From Patulibacter americanus DSM 16676 (GTDB taxonomy: Bacteria > Actinomycetota > Thermoleophilia > Solirubrobacterales > Solirubrobacteraceae): DNA of 64,000 nt. The stretch is taken from NCBI RefSeq assembly GCF_000420025.1, contig NZ_ATUD01000007.1, positions 186,001 through 250,000 of the forward strand. Reading direction: 5' to 3'. Position numbers and translations under genes: made by a program. This document shows positions 57,398-64,000 of the stretch, one piece after another. Within the stretch, counting starts at the first letter, position 1; the number at the start of each line of letters is the position of its first letter. The notes under the pieces were generated by a model. The model saw only the letters and a program-made list of their open reading frames with translations, had not been told where the DNA came from and made no database searches.

Positions 57398-58378
57398 CTA
57401 CCGCTTGAGGTGGATCTCGGTCCGCATGCCGCCGCGGGCCAGCGTCGCGGTGATCGTCGTGCGCAGGCGGCGGTCGCCGCGCAGGCCCGTGCGGATCCGG
57501 TCCAGGGCGCGCTTCGTGGTCCCGAGGAAGACCTTCCGGTTCTGCCCCTTGCGGACGCCCTTGACGGTCACCGGCGTCAGCCGCACGGTGCCGCGCGGGG
57601 TGCGGACGGTGCCGCGCACGGTGAGCGTGCCGCCGCGGTAGGCCCGCACGCGCACGAGCACGCCGCCGGTCTTCAGAGGCCGCTGCGGATCGGCCACCCG
57701 CAGGTACCCGGGAGGACCGCTCGGAGCCGGCGAGGTACCCGACCCGGAGCCCCCGGAGCCCGAGCCACCGGACCCCGAACCCGATCCGCCGGAGCCCGAC
57801 CCCGAGCCGGAACCGCCGGACCCGGAGCCGCCACCCGAACCGGATCCACCGGAGCCCGAGCCACCGCCCGCCCCGCCCCCGCCGGACGGTCCCGCCCCCT
57901 GGTTCACCGAGACCGTCGCGGTGTGGGTGTCGTTGCCCGGGTTGTCGTCCTGTCCGCCGGACGCCGTGACGCGGGCCGGGACGGCGAAGGAACCGGCCGA
58001 CGCACCGCGGACGGTGACGATCGCGTCGACGCTCTGCTCGCGGGCGAAGGCGCCGAGCTCGCAGACGACCTCACCTCCGCCGACGGCGCACCCCGCCCCG
58101 CTGGATGTCACGACGCCCACGATCTGGACCCCGGCGGGGAACGACGCCCGGAGCTGGATGTTCGCCACGCCGTCGGGCCCGTTGTTCTTCGCCATGAGCT
58201 TGACCCGGGCGGTGCCGCCGACGTCGATGGGGTTGGGCTCCACGAGCGTCACCACGGCGACGTCGGACTTGCACGCCGCCGAGCCGCACGAGCTCTGCGC
58301 GAGGGCGATGCCGGAGGAGCCGGCGACCGCGGCGCCCAGCCCGGCCACCGCGACGACGACCGGAGGACGTATGCGCAT
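57398..58378 (-). CDS. Secreted protein with DUF11/CARDB-like domain and Gly/Ser linker
   Basis: 326 aa from ATG 58378. Signal peptide: VVVAVAGLGAAVAGSSGIALAQ. A Cys pair follows (SSCGSAACKSD), then an Ig-like beta domain of the DUF11/CARDB type (VEPNPIDVGGTARVKLMAKN, ASFPAGVQIVGV, DNPGNDTHTATVSV). A linker of about 55 residues of Gly/Ser repeats ends at TSPAPSGPP. The C-terminal beta domain is basic (RGTVRTPRGTVRLTPVTVKG) and ends EIHLKR. It is probably a cell-surface protein; no enzymatic motif. TACGAT is 6 bases upstream of the ATG. Confidence 0.82.
   Translation of the reverse strand: MRIRPPVVVAVAGLGAAVAGSSGIALAQSSCGSAACKSDVAVVTLVEPNPIDVGGTARVKLMAKNNGPDGVANIQLRASFPAGVQIVGVVTSSGAGCAVGGGEVVCELGAFAREQSVDAIVTVRGASAGSFAVPARVTASGGQDDNPGNDTHTATVSVNQGAGPSGGGGAGGGSGSGGSGSGGGSGSGGSGSGSGSGGSGSGSGGSGSGGSGSGTSPAPSGPPGYLRVADPQRPLKTGGVLVRVRAYRGGTLTVRGTVRTPRGTVRLTPVTVKGVRKGQNRKVFLGTTKRALDRIRTGLRGDRRLRTTITATLARGGMRTEIHLKR
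57722..57895. repeat. GC-rich coding repeat for the Gly/Ser linker
   Basis: Repeated GGATCCGG/GGAGCC units encode GSGSGGSG blocks within the secreted protein; low-complexity and slippage-prone. Confidence 0.75.
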
Positions 58379-58384
58379 GGCGGC

Positions 58385-58390
58385 ATCGTA
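58385..58390 (-). promoter_or_regulatory. -10 element TACGAT of the secreted-protein gene
   Basis: 6 bases before ATG 58378. Confidence 0.6.
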
Positions 58391-58475
58391 GGCGCCGGCC
58401 GCGCCGCCGCGGCCCTGGGCGGACGGACGGGCCGAGGACCGATGAGTCCGCGTCGGCCCGGGAGTCCGGACGGAC

Positions 58476-59018
58476 ATGAGCACCGAGACGCCCACCGAGC
58501 ACCACGTCCCCCAGGTCGTGACGCGCCCGGAGCAGCCCTACCTGGCCATCCGCGGGAGCGCCCGCGACGAGCAGGGGTTCCGGGACGCGGTGGATCGGGC
58601 ATTCCCGCTCCTCTTCGCGCACCTCGCCGGCCGCGGCCTTCAGCCGGCGGGCCCGGCGGTGTTCCGCTACCTCGTCGTGGACGACGGCACCGTCCCGGCG
58701 GAGGGCTCGCCGCCGGCCGAGTTCGACGTCGCGGTGCCCGTCGCCACGACCGTGGACGGCGAAGGCGAGATCCGGGCGGGCGTGCTGCCGGCCGGGCGCT
58801 GGGCCGTGACGCTGCACCGCGGCGGCTACGCCACGCTGCCCGACGCCCACGCCGTGACGCACACGTGGGTGGCCGAGGAGGGCCTGCGGATCGCCCACCA
58901 CCTCACCCCGGCGGGCACGGCCTACGCGGGCTCCTTCGAGCAGTTCGTGCGTGGCCCGATCGACCCGCCGGAGCCCGAGGGGTGGGAGACGCTGGTGGCC
59001 TACCTCCTGGCGGACTGA
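58476..59018 (+). CDS. GyrI-like small-molecule-binding protein
   Basis: 180 aa. The sequence QPYLAIRGSARDEQGFRDAVDRAFPLLFAHLAGRGL, FRYLVVDDGT, FDVAVPVA, IRAGVLPAGRWAVTLHRGGYATLPDAH and GGxFEQFVRGPID-like end follow the SOUL/GyrI-like fold of AraC effector-binding domains. No HTH is attached, so it may sequester or detoxify a ligand. Divergent from the secreted protein gene; no strict TANNNT is seen before ATG 58476. Confidence 0.8.
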   Translation: MSTETPTEHHVPQVVTRPEQPYLAIRGSARDEQGFRDAVDRAFPLLFAHLAGRGLQPAGPAVFRYLVVDDGTVPAEGSPPAEFDVAVPVATTVDGEGEIRAGVLPAGRWAVTLHRGGYATLPDAHAVTHTWVAEEGLRIAHHLTPAGTAYAGSFEQFVRGPIDPPEPEGWETLVAYLLAD

Positions 59019-59064
59019 GCCGCGGGGCGCGGCCGGGCGCCGGTGCCGGCGGCGTCGGCGCCGC

Positions 59065-59487
59065 TCAGGTCTCGCCGTCGGCGAGGTACGGGGGCAGGCG
59101 CTCCTGGGCGCGGCGCTTGGCCCCCGCCGGGACCAGCCGCGAGAGCGCGATCCGGTGGCCGGCCACCTGTCGGTAGGCCACCGTCGCAAGCGGCCGCGGG
59201 ACGATCCGGCCCGCGGCCAGCGCCAGCCGCAGCCCCGGAGCGGCCACCCGCGGCGCCAGCCCGTCGAGCACGTCGGCCTCGCTGCGCAGACGCTCGCCGT
59301 CCCACAGGTGCCAGCTCGCCAGACGCGCCTCCGGGTCCAGGTGCCCCAGGTGCTCGTCGCCGAGCGGACCCTGGATCGTGGCCAGCCGCAACGCACCCGG
59401 GCGCGCCCGGGCGGCGAGGCCGACGACCCCCCAGGCGCAGAACCGACAGTCGCGGTCGTAGAAGAGCAGCGCCGGTGCGGGGTCCAC
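59065..59487 (-). CDS. DCC family thiol-disulfide oxidoreductase-like protein (DUF393)
   Basis: 140 aa. LLFYDRDCRFCAWGVVGLAAR carries the DxDCxFC motif of the DUF393/DCC family, and LATIQGPLGDEHLGH, ASWHLWDGERLRSEADVL follow in family order. Such proteins are thought to be redox-related; some act next to membrane desaturases. GTG 59487 was chosen because TAGGAT is 7 bases upstream; the frame is open to 59799 through the divergent desaturase promoter. Divergent from that desaturase by 151 bases. Confidence 0.85.
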   Translation of the reverse strand: MDPAPALLFYDRDCRFCAWGVVGLAARARPGALRLATIQGPLGDEHLGHLDPEARLASWHLWDGERLRSEADVLDGLAPRVAAPGLRLALAAGRIVPRPLATVAYRQVAGHRIALSRLVPAGAKRRAQERLPPYLADGET

Positions 59488-59494
59488 CGCCTCG

Positions 59495-59500
59495 ATCCTA
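59495..59500 (-). promoter_or_regulatory. -10 element TAGGAT of the DCC gene
   Basis: 7 bases before GTG 59487 on the minus strand. Confidence 0.6.
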
Positions 59501-59626
59501 CGCCCCCGCACGACCGGCGCGGACGCCTCGCTCGATCCCGGACCCGCCCGCCGCGTACGCGAAAGGTGCGCAAAATTGGTCGTCAGAACGTCCCTCAGAC
59601 GGGAAGAAACGGGCGCCCCGTGCGCA

Positions 59627-59632
59627 TACGCT
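59627..59632 (+). promoter_or_regulatory. -10 element TACGCT of the desaturase gene
   Basis: 6 bases before ATG 59639. Confidence 0.6.
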
Positions 59633-59638
59633 GAGTGC

Positions 59639-60601
59639 ATGAGTGAGACAGCGACCGGATCCGCACCCGCGGTACGGGAACACAAGACCATGTCGCGGGC
59701 GACGCGCTGGATGAACATCTTCGCCGTCAGCCTGCCCTTCGTCGGGGTGCTGATCGCGATCGTCCTGCTGTGGAACCAGGCCGTGACCTGGTTCGACATC
59801 GCGATGCTCGTCGGCCTGTACCTCTTCAGCGCGTTCGGCGTGACGATCGGCTACCACCGGATGTTGACCCACGGGGCCGTCCAGGCGAAGCCGTGGGTCA
59901 AGTACCTCTTCGTGATCGCCGGCTCGACCGCGATCGAGGGCCCCGCCCTGATCTGGGCCGCCGACCACCGCAAGCACCACGCCCACACGGACCAGGAGGG
60001 CGACCCGCACTCTCCGCACGTCGGCGGCGGCGAGGGCCTGCGCGGCCTGTGGCACGCGCACGTCGGCTGGCTCTGGTCCACCGAGATCGAGCGCGGCTGG
60101 CCCCGCAAGCACACGCCGGACCTGCTCCGCGACAAGGGCCTCGTCCGCATCTCGAAGGCGTTCCCCTACATCGCCATCGCGACGCTCGTCGTGCCGTTCC
60201 TCGCCGGCTGGGCGTACCACGGCACGCTCATGGGTGGCCTGCAGACCTACATCTGGGCCGGCCTGGTGAAGGTCTTCTTCATCCACCACGTCACGTGGAG
60301 CGTCAACTCGATCTGCCACTTCTCGGGCTACCGGCGCTTCGACGTCGAGGACCACTCCCGCAACAACCCGTTCCTGGCGATCCTCACGCTCGGCGAGTCC
60401 TGGCACCACAACCACCACGCCTTCCCGCGCTCCGCCAGCCACGGCATGCGCTGGTACGAGGTCGACCTCTCCGCGCTCGTCATCAAGGCGTTCGTGAAGG
60501 TCGGGCTGATGAGCAAGCCCGTCTACATCAGCCGGGAGCGGCAGGACGCCAAGCGCATCGGCGCCCAGAAGGCCGCGCCGAACGCCGTCGCCGCGGACTG
60601 A
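59639..60601 (+). CDS. Membrane fatty acid desaturase (acyl-CoA delta-9 type)
   Basis: 320 aa. The three His boxes of the di-iron site are HRMLTH (73-78), DHRKHHAHTD (109-118) and GESWHHNHHAFP, in the spacing of stearoyl-CoA-type desaturases. Four hydrophobic segments, N- and C-termini cytoplasmic. It inserts a cis double bond in acyl chains for membrane fluidity, using electrons from a ferredoxin or reductase not encoded nearby. ATG 59639 has TACGCT 6 bases upstream. Followed by a strong hairpin. Confidence 0.94.
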   Translation: MSETATGSAPAVREHKTMSRATRWMNIFAVSLPFVGVLIAIVLLWNQAVTWFDIAMLVGLYLFSAFGVTIGYHRMLTHGAVQAKPWVKYLFVIAGSTAIEGPALIWAADHRKHHAHTDQEGDPHSPHVGGGEGLRGLWHAHVGWLWSTEIERGWPRKHTPDLLRDKGLVRISKAFPYIAIATLVVPFLAGWAYHGTLMGGLQTYIWAGLVKVFFIHHVTWSVNSICHFSGYRRFDVEDHSRNNPFLAILTLGESWHHNHHAFPRSASHGMRWYEVDLSALVIKAFVKVGLMSKPVYISRERQDAKRIGAQKAAPNAVAAD

Positions 60602-60638
60602 TCGCCACGGCGGCCCCGCGCCGCCACCCCGCAGTCCC

Positions 60639-60668
60639 CGAGGCCCGCGTCCCCCGACGCGGGCCTCG
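60639..60668 (+). terminator. Strong hairpin after the desaturase gene
   Basis: CGAGGCCCGCGTC-CCCC-GACGCGGGCCTCG, a perfect 13-bp stem 37 bases after the stop. No T-run. Confidence 0.7.
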
Positions 60669-60706
60669 CGCGTTCCGGGACCGCACCGCGGGACGCCCCG
60701 GAGGGC

Positions 60707-60712
60707 TAGCGT
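60707..60712 (+). promoter_or_regulatory. -10 element TAGCGT of asnB
   Basis: 8 bases before ATG 60721. Confidence 0.6.
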
Positions 60713-60720
60713 GAAGGGGC

Positions 60721-62304
60721 ATGTGTGGCATCGCTGCGATCTACGGCAGCAACGACGGTCCGGCCGGCGAGCGCATGCTCTCCCGCCTGACGCACCGCGG
60801 TCCGGACGACACGGGGAAGGTGGGCGTCGGGGAGCGGGCGTGGCTCGGGCACACCCGCCTCTCCATCGTCGACCTCGCCGGCGGCCGGCAGCCGCTGGGC
60901 GACCGGACGCTGTGGCTCGTCGGCAACGGCGAGGTCTACAACCACGAGGACGTCCGGCAGACGCTCGACGGGGCGCTCTTCGACACGGGCTCGGACAACG
61001 AGGTCGCCCTGCACCTCGTGGTCGAGCGCGGGATCGACGCCCTGGCGGAGCTGCGCGGCATGTGGGCGATCTGCCTCGCCGGCCCGGAGAACCCGGACCC
61101 CGAGTCCCACCCGGACTGGATCACGTTCCTGGCCGCCCGCGACCCGATCGGCATCAAGCCGTTGTACTGGACGCCGGACACCCTCGACACGCGCGGCGAG
61201 ATCCGCTTCGCGTCCGAGATCCGGGCGTTCGACGAGGACTGGCGCTGGGCCGTCGAGACCTTCCCCCCGGGCTGCGCCTGGACGCCGGAGCACGGGCTCG
61301 TGCGGTTCGCCGACGCCGTGCCCGCGGAGCTCGCCCGCGTCTCCCGCGCCCCCGGCCCCGACGCGCCCGGCGCCCCGATCCCCGATGACGTCCTGCGCGG
61401 CACGCGGGAGACGCTCGCCAGCTCCGTCGACCGCCACATGATGGCCGACGTCGACGTCGGCGTCTTCCTCTCCGGCGGGCTGGACTCGAGCCTCGTCGCG
61501 GCCCTGGCCCAGGACTTCCTGCGGGCCCGCGGCCGCACCCTTAAGACCTTCGCGGTGGGGACGGAGCGCTCCTCCGACCTGCTCGCCGCGCGCGTCGTCG
61601 CCGAGCACCTCGGCACGGAGCACCACGAGGCCGTCTACACCGCCGAGGACGCCCTCGCCGCGCTCGACGACGTCATCGGCTCGATCGAGTCCTTCGATCC
61701 GTCCCTGGTGCGCTCCGCCGTCCCGAACTGGTTCCTCGCCAAGCTCGCGGCCCGGCACGTCAAGGTCGTCCTCACGGGTGAGGGCGCCGACGAGCTCTAC
61801 GCCGGCTACGACTACTACCACGACGAGTTCGCCGATCCGGAGGCGCTCCACGGCGAGCTCGTCCGCACCATCCGCGGTCTGCACGACCTGAACCTCCAGC
61901 GCGCGGACCGCGTGACGATGGCCCACGGCCTCGAGGCGCGGGTGCCGTTCCTGGACCGCGAGGTCATCGCGCAGGCCCTGGCGCTGGCCCCGGGCTGGAA
62001 GGCGTCGGACACCACGAAGCCGCGGCAGCTCGAGAAGCGCGTGCTGCGCCACGCGTTCGACGGCTGGCTGCCGGACGAGATCCTCTGGCGTCCGAAGGAG
62101 CAGTTCGGCGACGGATCGGGCGCCGCCGAGGTGCTGCAGGAGCGCCTCGAGGCGTCGATCCCCGACGCCGAGTTCGAGGCCGGCCGCACCGTCGTCGACC
62201 CGCCGCTGCGCTCCCGGGAGGAGCTCGCCTACCACCGCATCTACGCCCGGCACCTCGGAGGCGTCCGCCCCGACCGGACGATGAGCCGGTTCGCCCAGGC
62301 CTGA
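60721..62304 (+). CDS. asnB: Asparagine synthetase B (glutamine-hydrolysing)
   Basis: 527 aa. The mature class-II glutaminase Cys2 begins MCGIAAIYG, with RLTHRGPDDTG, LGHTRLSIVD, GNGEVYNH and the oxyanion Asn in place. The synthetase domain has the PPi-loop LSGGLDSSLVAAL, then VVLTGEGADELYAGYDYYH and RADRVTMAHGLEARVPFLD. Converts Asp, Gln and ATP to Asn. The linker SRAPGPDAPGAPIPDD is slightly longer than usual. Single-gene transcript; the next gene is convergent. Confidence 0.96.
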   Translation: MCGIAAIYGSNDGPAGERMLSRLTHRGPDDTGKVGVGERAWLGHTRLSIVDLAGGRQPLGDRTLWLVGNGEVYNHEDVRQTLDGALFDTGSDNEVALHLVVERGIDALAELRGMWAICLAGPENPDPESHPDWITFLAARDPIGIKPLYWTPDTLDTRGEIRFASEIRAFDEDWRWAVETFPPGCAWTPEHGLVRFADAVPAELARVSRAPGPDAPGAPIPDDVLRGTRETLASSVDRHMMADVDVGVFLSGGLDSSLVAALAQDFLRARGRTLKTFAVGTERSSDLLAARVVAEHLGTEHHEAVYTAEDALAALDDVIGSIESFDPSLVRSAVPNWFLAKLAARHVKVVLTGEGADELYAGYDYYHDEFADPEALHGELVRTIRGLHDLNLQRADRVTMAHGLEARVPFLDREVIAQALALAPGWKASDTTKPRQLEKRVLRHAFDGWLPDEILWRPKEQFGDGSGAAEVLQERLEASIPDAEFEAGRTVVDPPLRSREELAYHRIYARHLGGVRPDRTMSRFAQA

Positions 62305-62316
62305 GGCGCGCGTCGG

Positions 62317-62350
62317 GCTTCAGCCGGTGATGCCCACCATCGCGGCGCAG
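62317..62350. repeat. 34-bp direct repeat, downstream copy of the Rpf-like gene tail
   Basis: Identical to 62388-62421. On the minus strand it reads the codons CAAMVGITG and stop of the neighbouring gene, but lies beyond the true stop. Confidence 0.9.
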
Positions 62351-62387
62351 GGCGGGTGGGATCCGGGGACAAGGCCGCCCCCGCGGC

Positions 62388-62421
62388 GCTTCAGCCGGTG
62401 ATGCCCACCATCGCGGCGCAG
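62388..62421. repeat. 34-bp direct repeat, genuine 3' end of the Rpf-like gene
   Basis: Contains the last nine codons and the TGA (62391-62393). The extra copy is 71 bp downstream. Confidence 0.9.
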
Positions 62422-63470
62422 TCCCAATTCCCGGCGCCGGCCCCGCCGGCCCAGAGCTTGGCCGCGAGCCGGTCCTGCTCGGCCTTGCTCGCCTGGTAGG
62501 CGTGCTTCGTGGAGCCGCCGAGGCCCTTCCAGGTCGCCTCCATGAACTGGTAGTAGCCCGAGGCGCCCATGCTGTTGGGTCCGACGTTCTGGCCGCCGGA
62601 CTCGCACTGCACGATCGGCCACGGGATCGCCCACTCGCCCTTGGGGGCGGGCGCCGCGGCGCGCGTCGTCGCGCGGCCCGGGGCCGGGGCGACGAACTGG
62701 CGGGCCGCCCGCTCCTGCTCGCGCTGCAGCTTCGCGAGCGTCCTCTGGGCCGTGGCGCGCTTGGACCGGGCGGCGGAGAGCGCGGCCACCCGGGCGTCGT
62801 GCGCCTCCGCGACGGCGGCGCGGCGGCGCTCGAGGCCCGCGGCCATCGACGCCATCGCGTCGCGCTGGCGGGCGGCGGCCTCCGTCTGCCGATGCTGCCC
62901 GCGCCGCAGCGTGGCGAGGCGGGCCTCGTCCTTCGCGGCGGTGCTGCGTGCGCGGCGGACGGCGGTGACGATGCGGGTGTCCTGCGCCTGCACGCGCTTG
63001 AGGAAGTCGACGCGCTCGAGCAGGTCGGAGAACCCGTCCGAGCTCAGGACGACGTCGACGACGTCGGGCGGGTCGGCGACGTAGCGGGTGCGCAGCACGC
63101 GGGCCAGGACCTCGCGGCCCTCGTCCAGGCGCCGGTGCAGGCGCACGAGTCGGGCCCGGGTCGACCGCAGATCGGCCGAGGTCGTGGCCAGCTGCGCCTG
63201 CGCGCGGTCGTACTGGACCTGCACCTCGCTCAACCGGCGCTGGCCGACGGCCGCGGCCTTCGTCGCGGACGCCTCGAGCGCGCCGAGCTTCGCCGCGGTG
63301 CCCTGCAGCTGCGCCTCGCGGCGGCTCTGGCGGTCGATCTCGCCGCGCAGGGCGGACGAGCTCGGGGCCGCCGGCGCCAGGTGCGGCAGGAGGACGAGCG
63401 CGAGCAGCGCGAGGAGCAGGCCGCCGGCGAGCACGCCGGTGCGGCCCCGGAGGGCGAGGGGTACGGTCAT
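62391..63470 (-). CDS. Secreted coiled-coil protein with Rpf/transglycosylase-like C-terminus
   Basis: 359 aa. Signal peptide: GVLAGGLLLALLALVLLPHLAPAAP. A long coiled coil (about 40-270), as in PcsB/Rv-type cell-wall hydrolase regulators, holds YVADPPDVVDVVLSSDGFSDLLERVDFL, a block conserved in those proteins. The C-terminal 80 residues (WPIVQCESGGQNVGPNSMGASGYYQFMEATW ... AGNWDCA) resemble the Rpf/lysozyme-like fold with a catalytic Glu in CESGG and the paired Cys. It probably remodels peptidoglycan during division or resuscitation. ATG 63470 lacks a close -10; TAGCTT lies about 38 bases upstream. Confidence 0.8.
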   Translation of the reverse strand: MTVPLALRGRTGVLAGGLLLALLALVLLPHLAPAAPSSSALRGEIDRQSRREAQLQGTAAKLGALEASATKAAAVGQRRLSEVQVQYDRAQAQLATTSADLRSTRARLVRLHRRLDEGREVLARVLRTRYVADPPDVVDVVLSSDGFSDLLERVDFLKRVQAQDTRIVTAVRRARSTAAKDEARLATLRRGQHRQTEAAARQRDAMASMAAGLERRRAAVAEAHDARVAALSAARSKRATAQRTLAKLQREQERAARQFVAPAPGRATTRAAAPAPKGEWAIPWPIVQCESGGQNVGPNSMGASGYYQFMEATWKGLGGSTKHAYQASKAEQDRLAAKLWAGGAGAGNWDCAAMVGITG

Positions 63471-63613
63471 GGAGGTGTTCCGCGCCGGTGACGGCAATCG
63501 GGCGCGACCGTCGAAGCTACCCCCGGGGCCGCGCCGGGGCGACCTCTGAAACCCATCGTGCGAAGCCGGGACGGCCGTCACAGAGAGCGCGCGGGCCGGC
63601 GGCGGAGGGGCCC

Positions 63614-64000
63614 TCAGCCGTGGCGTTCTCCCCGCCGGCGCAGTGCGAGCTCCAGGGCGAACCGCGCCTCGGGGTCCTCCGGGTCGACGTCGAGCGCCTC
63701 CCGCAGGCGGGCCATGCGGTAGCGGACGGTCTGGGGGTGCAGGTGCAGCGCGGCGGCCATCCGGGGCCCGTGTCCGCGGTGGTCGAGCCACGCGCGGAGC
63801 GTCTCGAGGTGCCGCTCCCGACGGCCCTCCGGCAGGGCGTCGAGCGGCCCGAGCGCCCGGGCGGCGAGGTCGTCGGCGGCCTCCGGGTCGCCGTGGACGA
63901 CGGCGTCGGGCAGCGCGTCGTCGGCCCGCAGCGGCCCGTCACCGGGGGCGACGCGGCCGGCGGCGATGAGGGCCGCGACGGCCCGCGCGCGGCGGTGGGA
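63614..64000 (-). CDS. PucR family regulator, C-terminal part (cut by window edge)
   Basis: 128 residues from the window end to the TGA at 63614. RHLETLRAWLDHRGHGPRMAAALHLHPQTVRYRMARLREALDVD is the PucR-type C-terminal HTH (HTH_30), with the HPQTVRYRMxRL recognition motif, followed by a short helix ending ELALRRRGERHG. The upstream part, likely a GGDEF-like or purine-sensing domain, is outside the window. Its frame has no start within the visible part, which is why it is easily missed. Confidence 0.85.
   Translation of the reverse strand, partial: SHRRARAVAALIAAGRVAPGDGPLRADDALPDAVVHGDPEAADDLAARALGPLDALPEGRRERHLETLRAWLDHRGHGPRMAAALHLHPQTVRYRMARLREALDVDPEDPEARFALELALRRRGERHG

Noticed and set aside
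1..64000. Insertion sequences, integrases or prophage genes
   Set aside because: No transposase, integrase or phage structural motifs in any frame; the RES/Xre pair and HNH-repeat gene are the only mobile-associated features.

Overview
This 64 kb window is a very GC-rich chromosomal segment of an actinobacterium. A deep-branching lineage such as the Thermoleophilia (Solirubrobacter/Conexibacter/Patulibacter type) is my best guess, but no rRNA or other decisive marker is present. The evidence is extreme G/C at third codon positions, frequent GTG starts, ATGA/GTGA stop-start overlaps, an actinobacterial fused acyl-CoA reductase, PucR and DHA2 genes, and a recurrent TANNNT hexamer 6-8 bases before start codons, the hallmark of leaderless transcription. 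I see no rRNA, convincing tRNA, CRISPR array, insertion sequence or prophage. It reads as core chromosome with one small toxin-antitoxin pair. No gene-free stretch exceeds 300 bases.

Layout. 1-1.9 kb: 3' part of a GH31 glycosidase. 1.9-2.9 kb: RES toxin/Xre antitoxin. 3.0-8.1 kb (minus): TetR, DUF418 membrane protein, ABC-F ATPase and PabB, largely overlapping. 8.3-10.0 kb: adenine deaminase. 10.3-15.3 kb: secreted beta-propeller/PKD protein, DUF4262, VOC protein and a homing-endonuclease-repeat coiled-coil gene with an upstream 40-residue ORF. 15.4-20.9 kb: RtcB, GCS2-type ligase, rhomboid, GNAT, enoyl-CoA hydratase and a 90-residue membrane protein. 21.1-23.8 kb: two-domain fatty acyl-CoA reductase and TetR. 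24.0-27.4 kb: polyphosphate kinase with two tandem CHAD genes. 27.6-30.8 kb: ABC exporter, GNAT and a stress-type protein. 30.8-36.9 kb: a Kdp potassium-pump operon in the order 26-residue peptide-F-A-C-B-D(N-terminal half). 37.0-40.4 kb: MarR/quinone oxidoreductase, aldose epimerase, NagD-like phosphatase. 40.5-43.1 kb: a 49-residue leader ORF and two CNNM/CBS transporters. 43.2-45.4 kb: KdpE and the kinase half of KdpD. 45.4-47.6 kb: TetR and DHA2 exporter. 47.8-55.2 kb: phosphoesterase, lone bS18, UspA, lytic transglycosylase, second ABC-F, aldo/keto reductase. 55.5-64 kb: TIM-barrel protein, nucleotidyltransferase, secreted Gly/Ser-linker protein, GyrI-like, DCC protein, desaturase, AsnB, Rpf-like cell-wall hydrolase and the C-terminus of a PucR regulator.

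How the genes work together. The clearest system is potassium uptake. The KdpFABC pump and the sensor half of KdpD form one overlapping operon, while the histidine kinase half and KdpE form a second operon 11 kb away, so the usual single KdpD chain is split in two. The polyphosphate block joins a synthase to two predicted polyphosphate-binding CHAD proteins. The acyl-CoA reductase, enoyl-CoA hydratase and desaturase point to lipid remodelling. Three local repeats sit exactly at gene 3' ends (13.3, 39.6 and 62.3 kb) and are among the more unusual DNA features.
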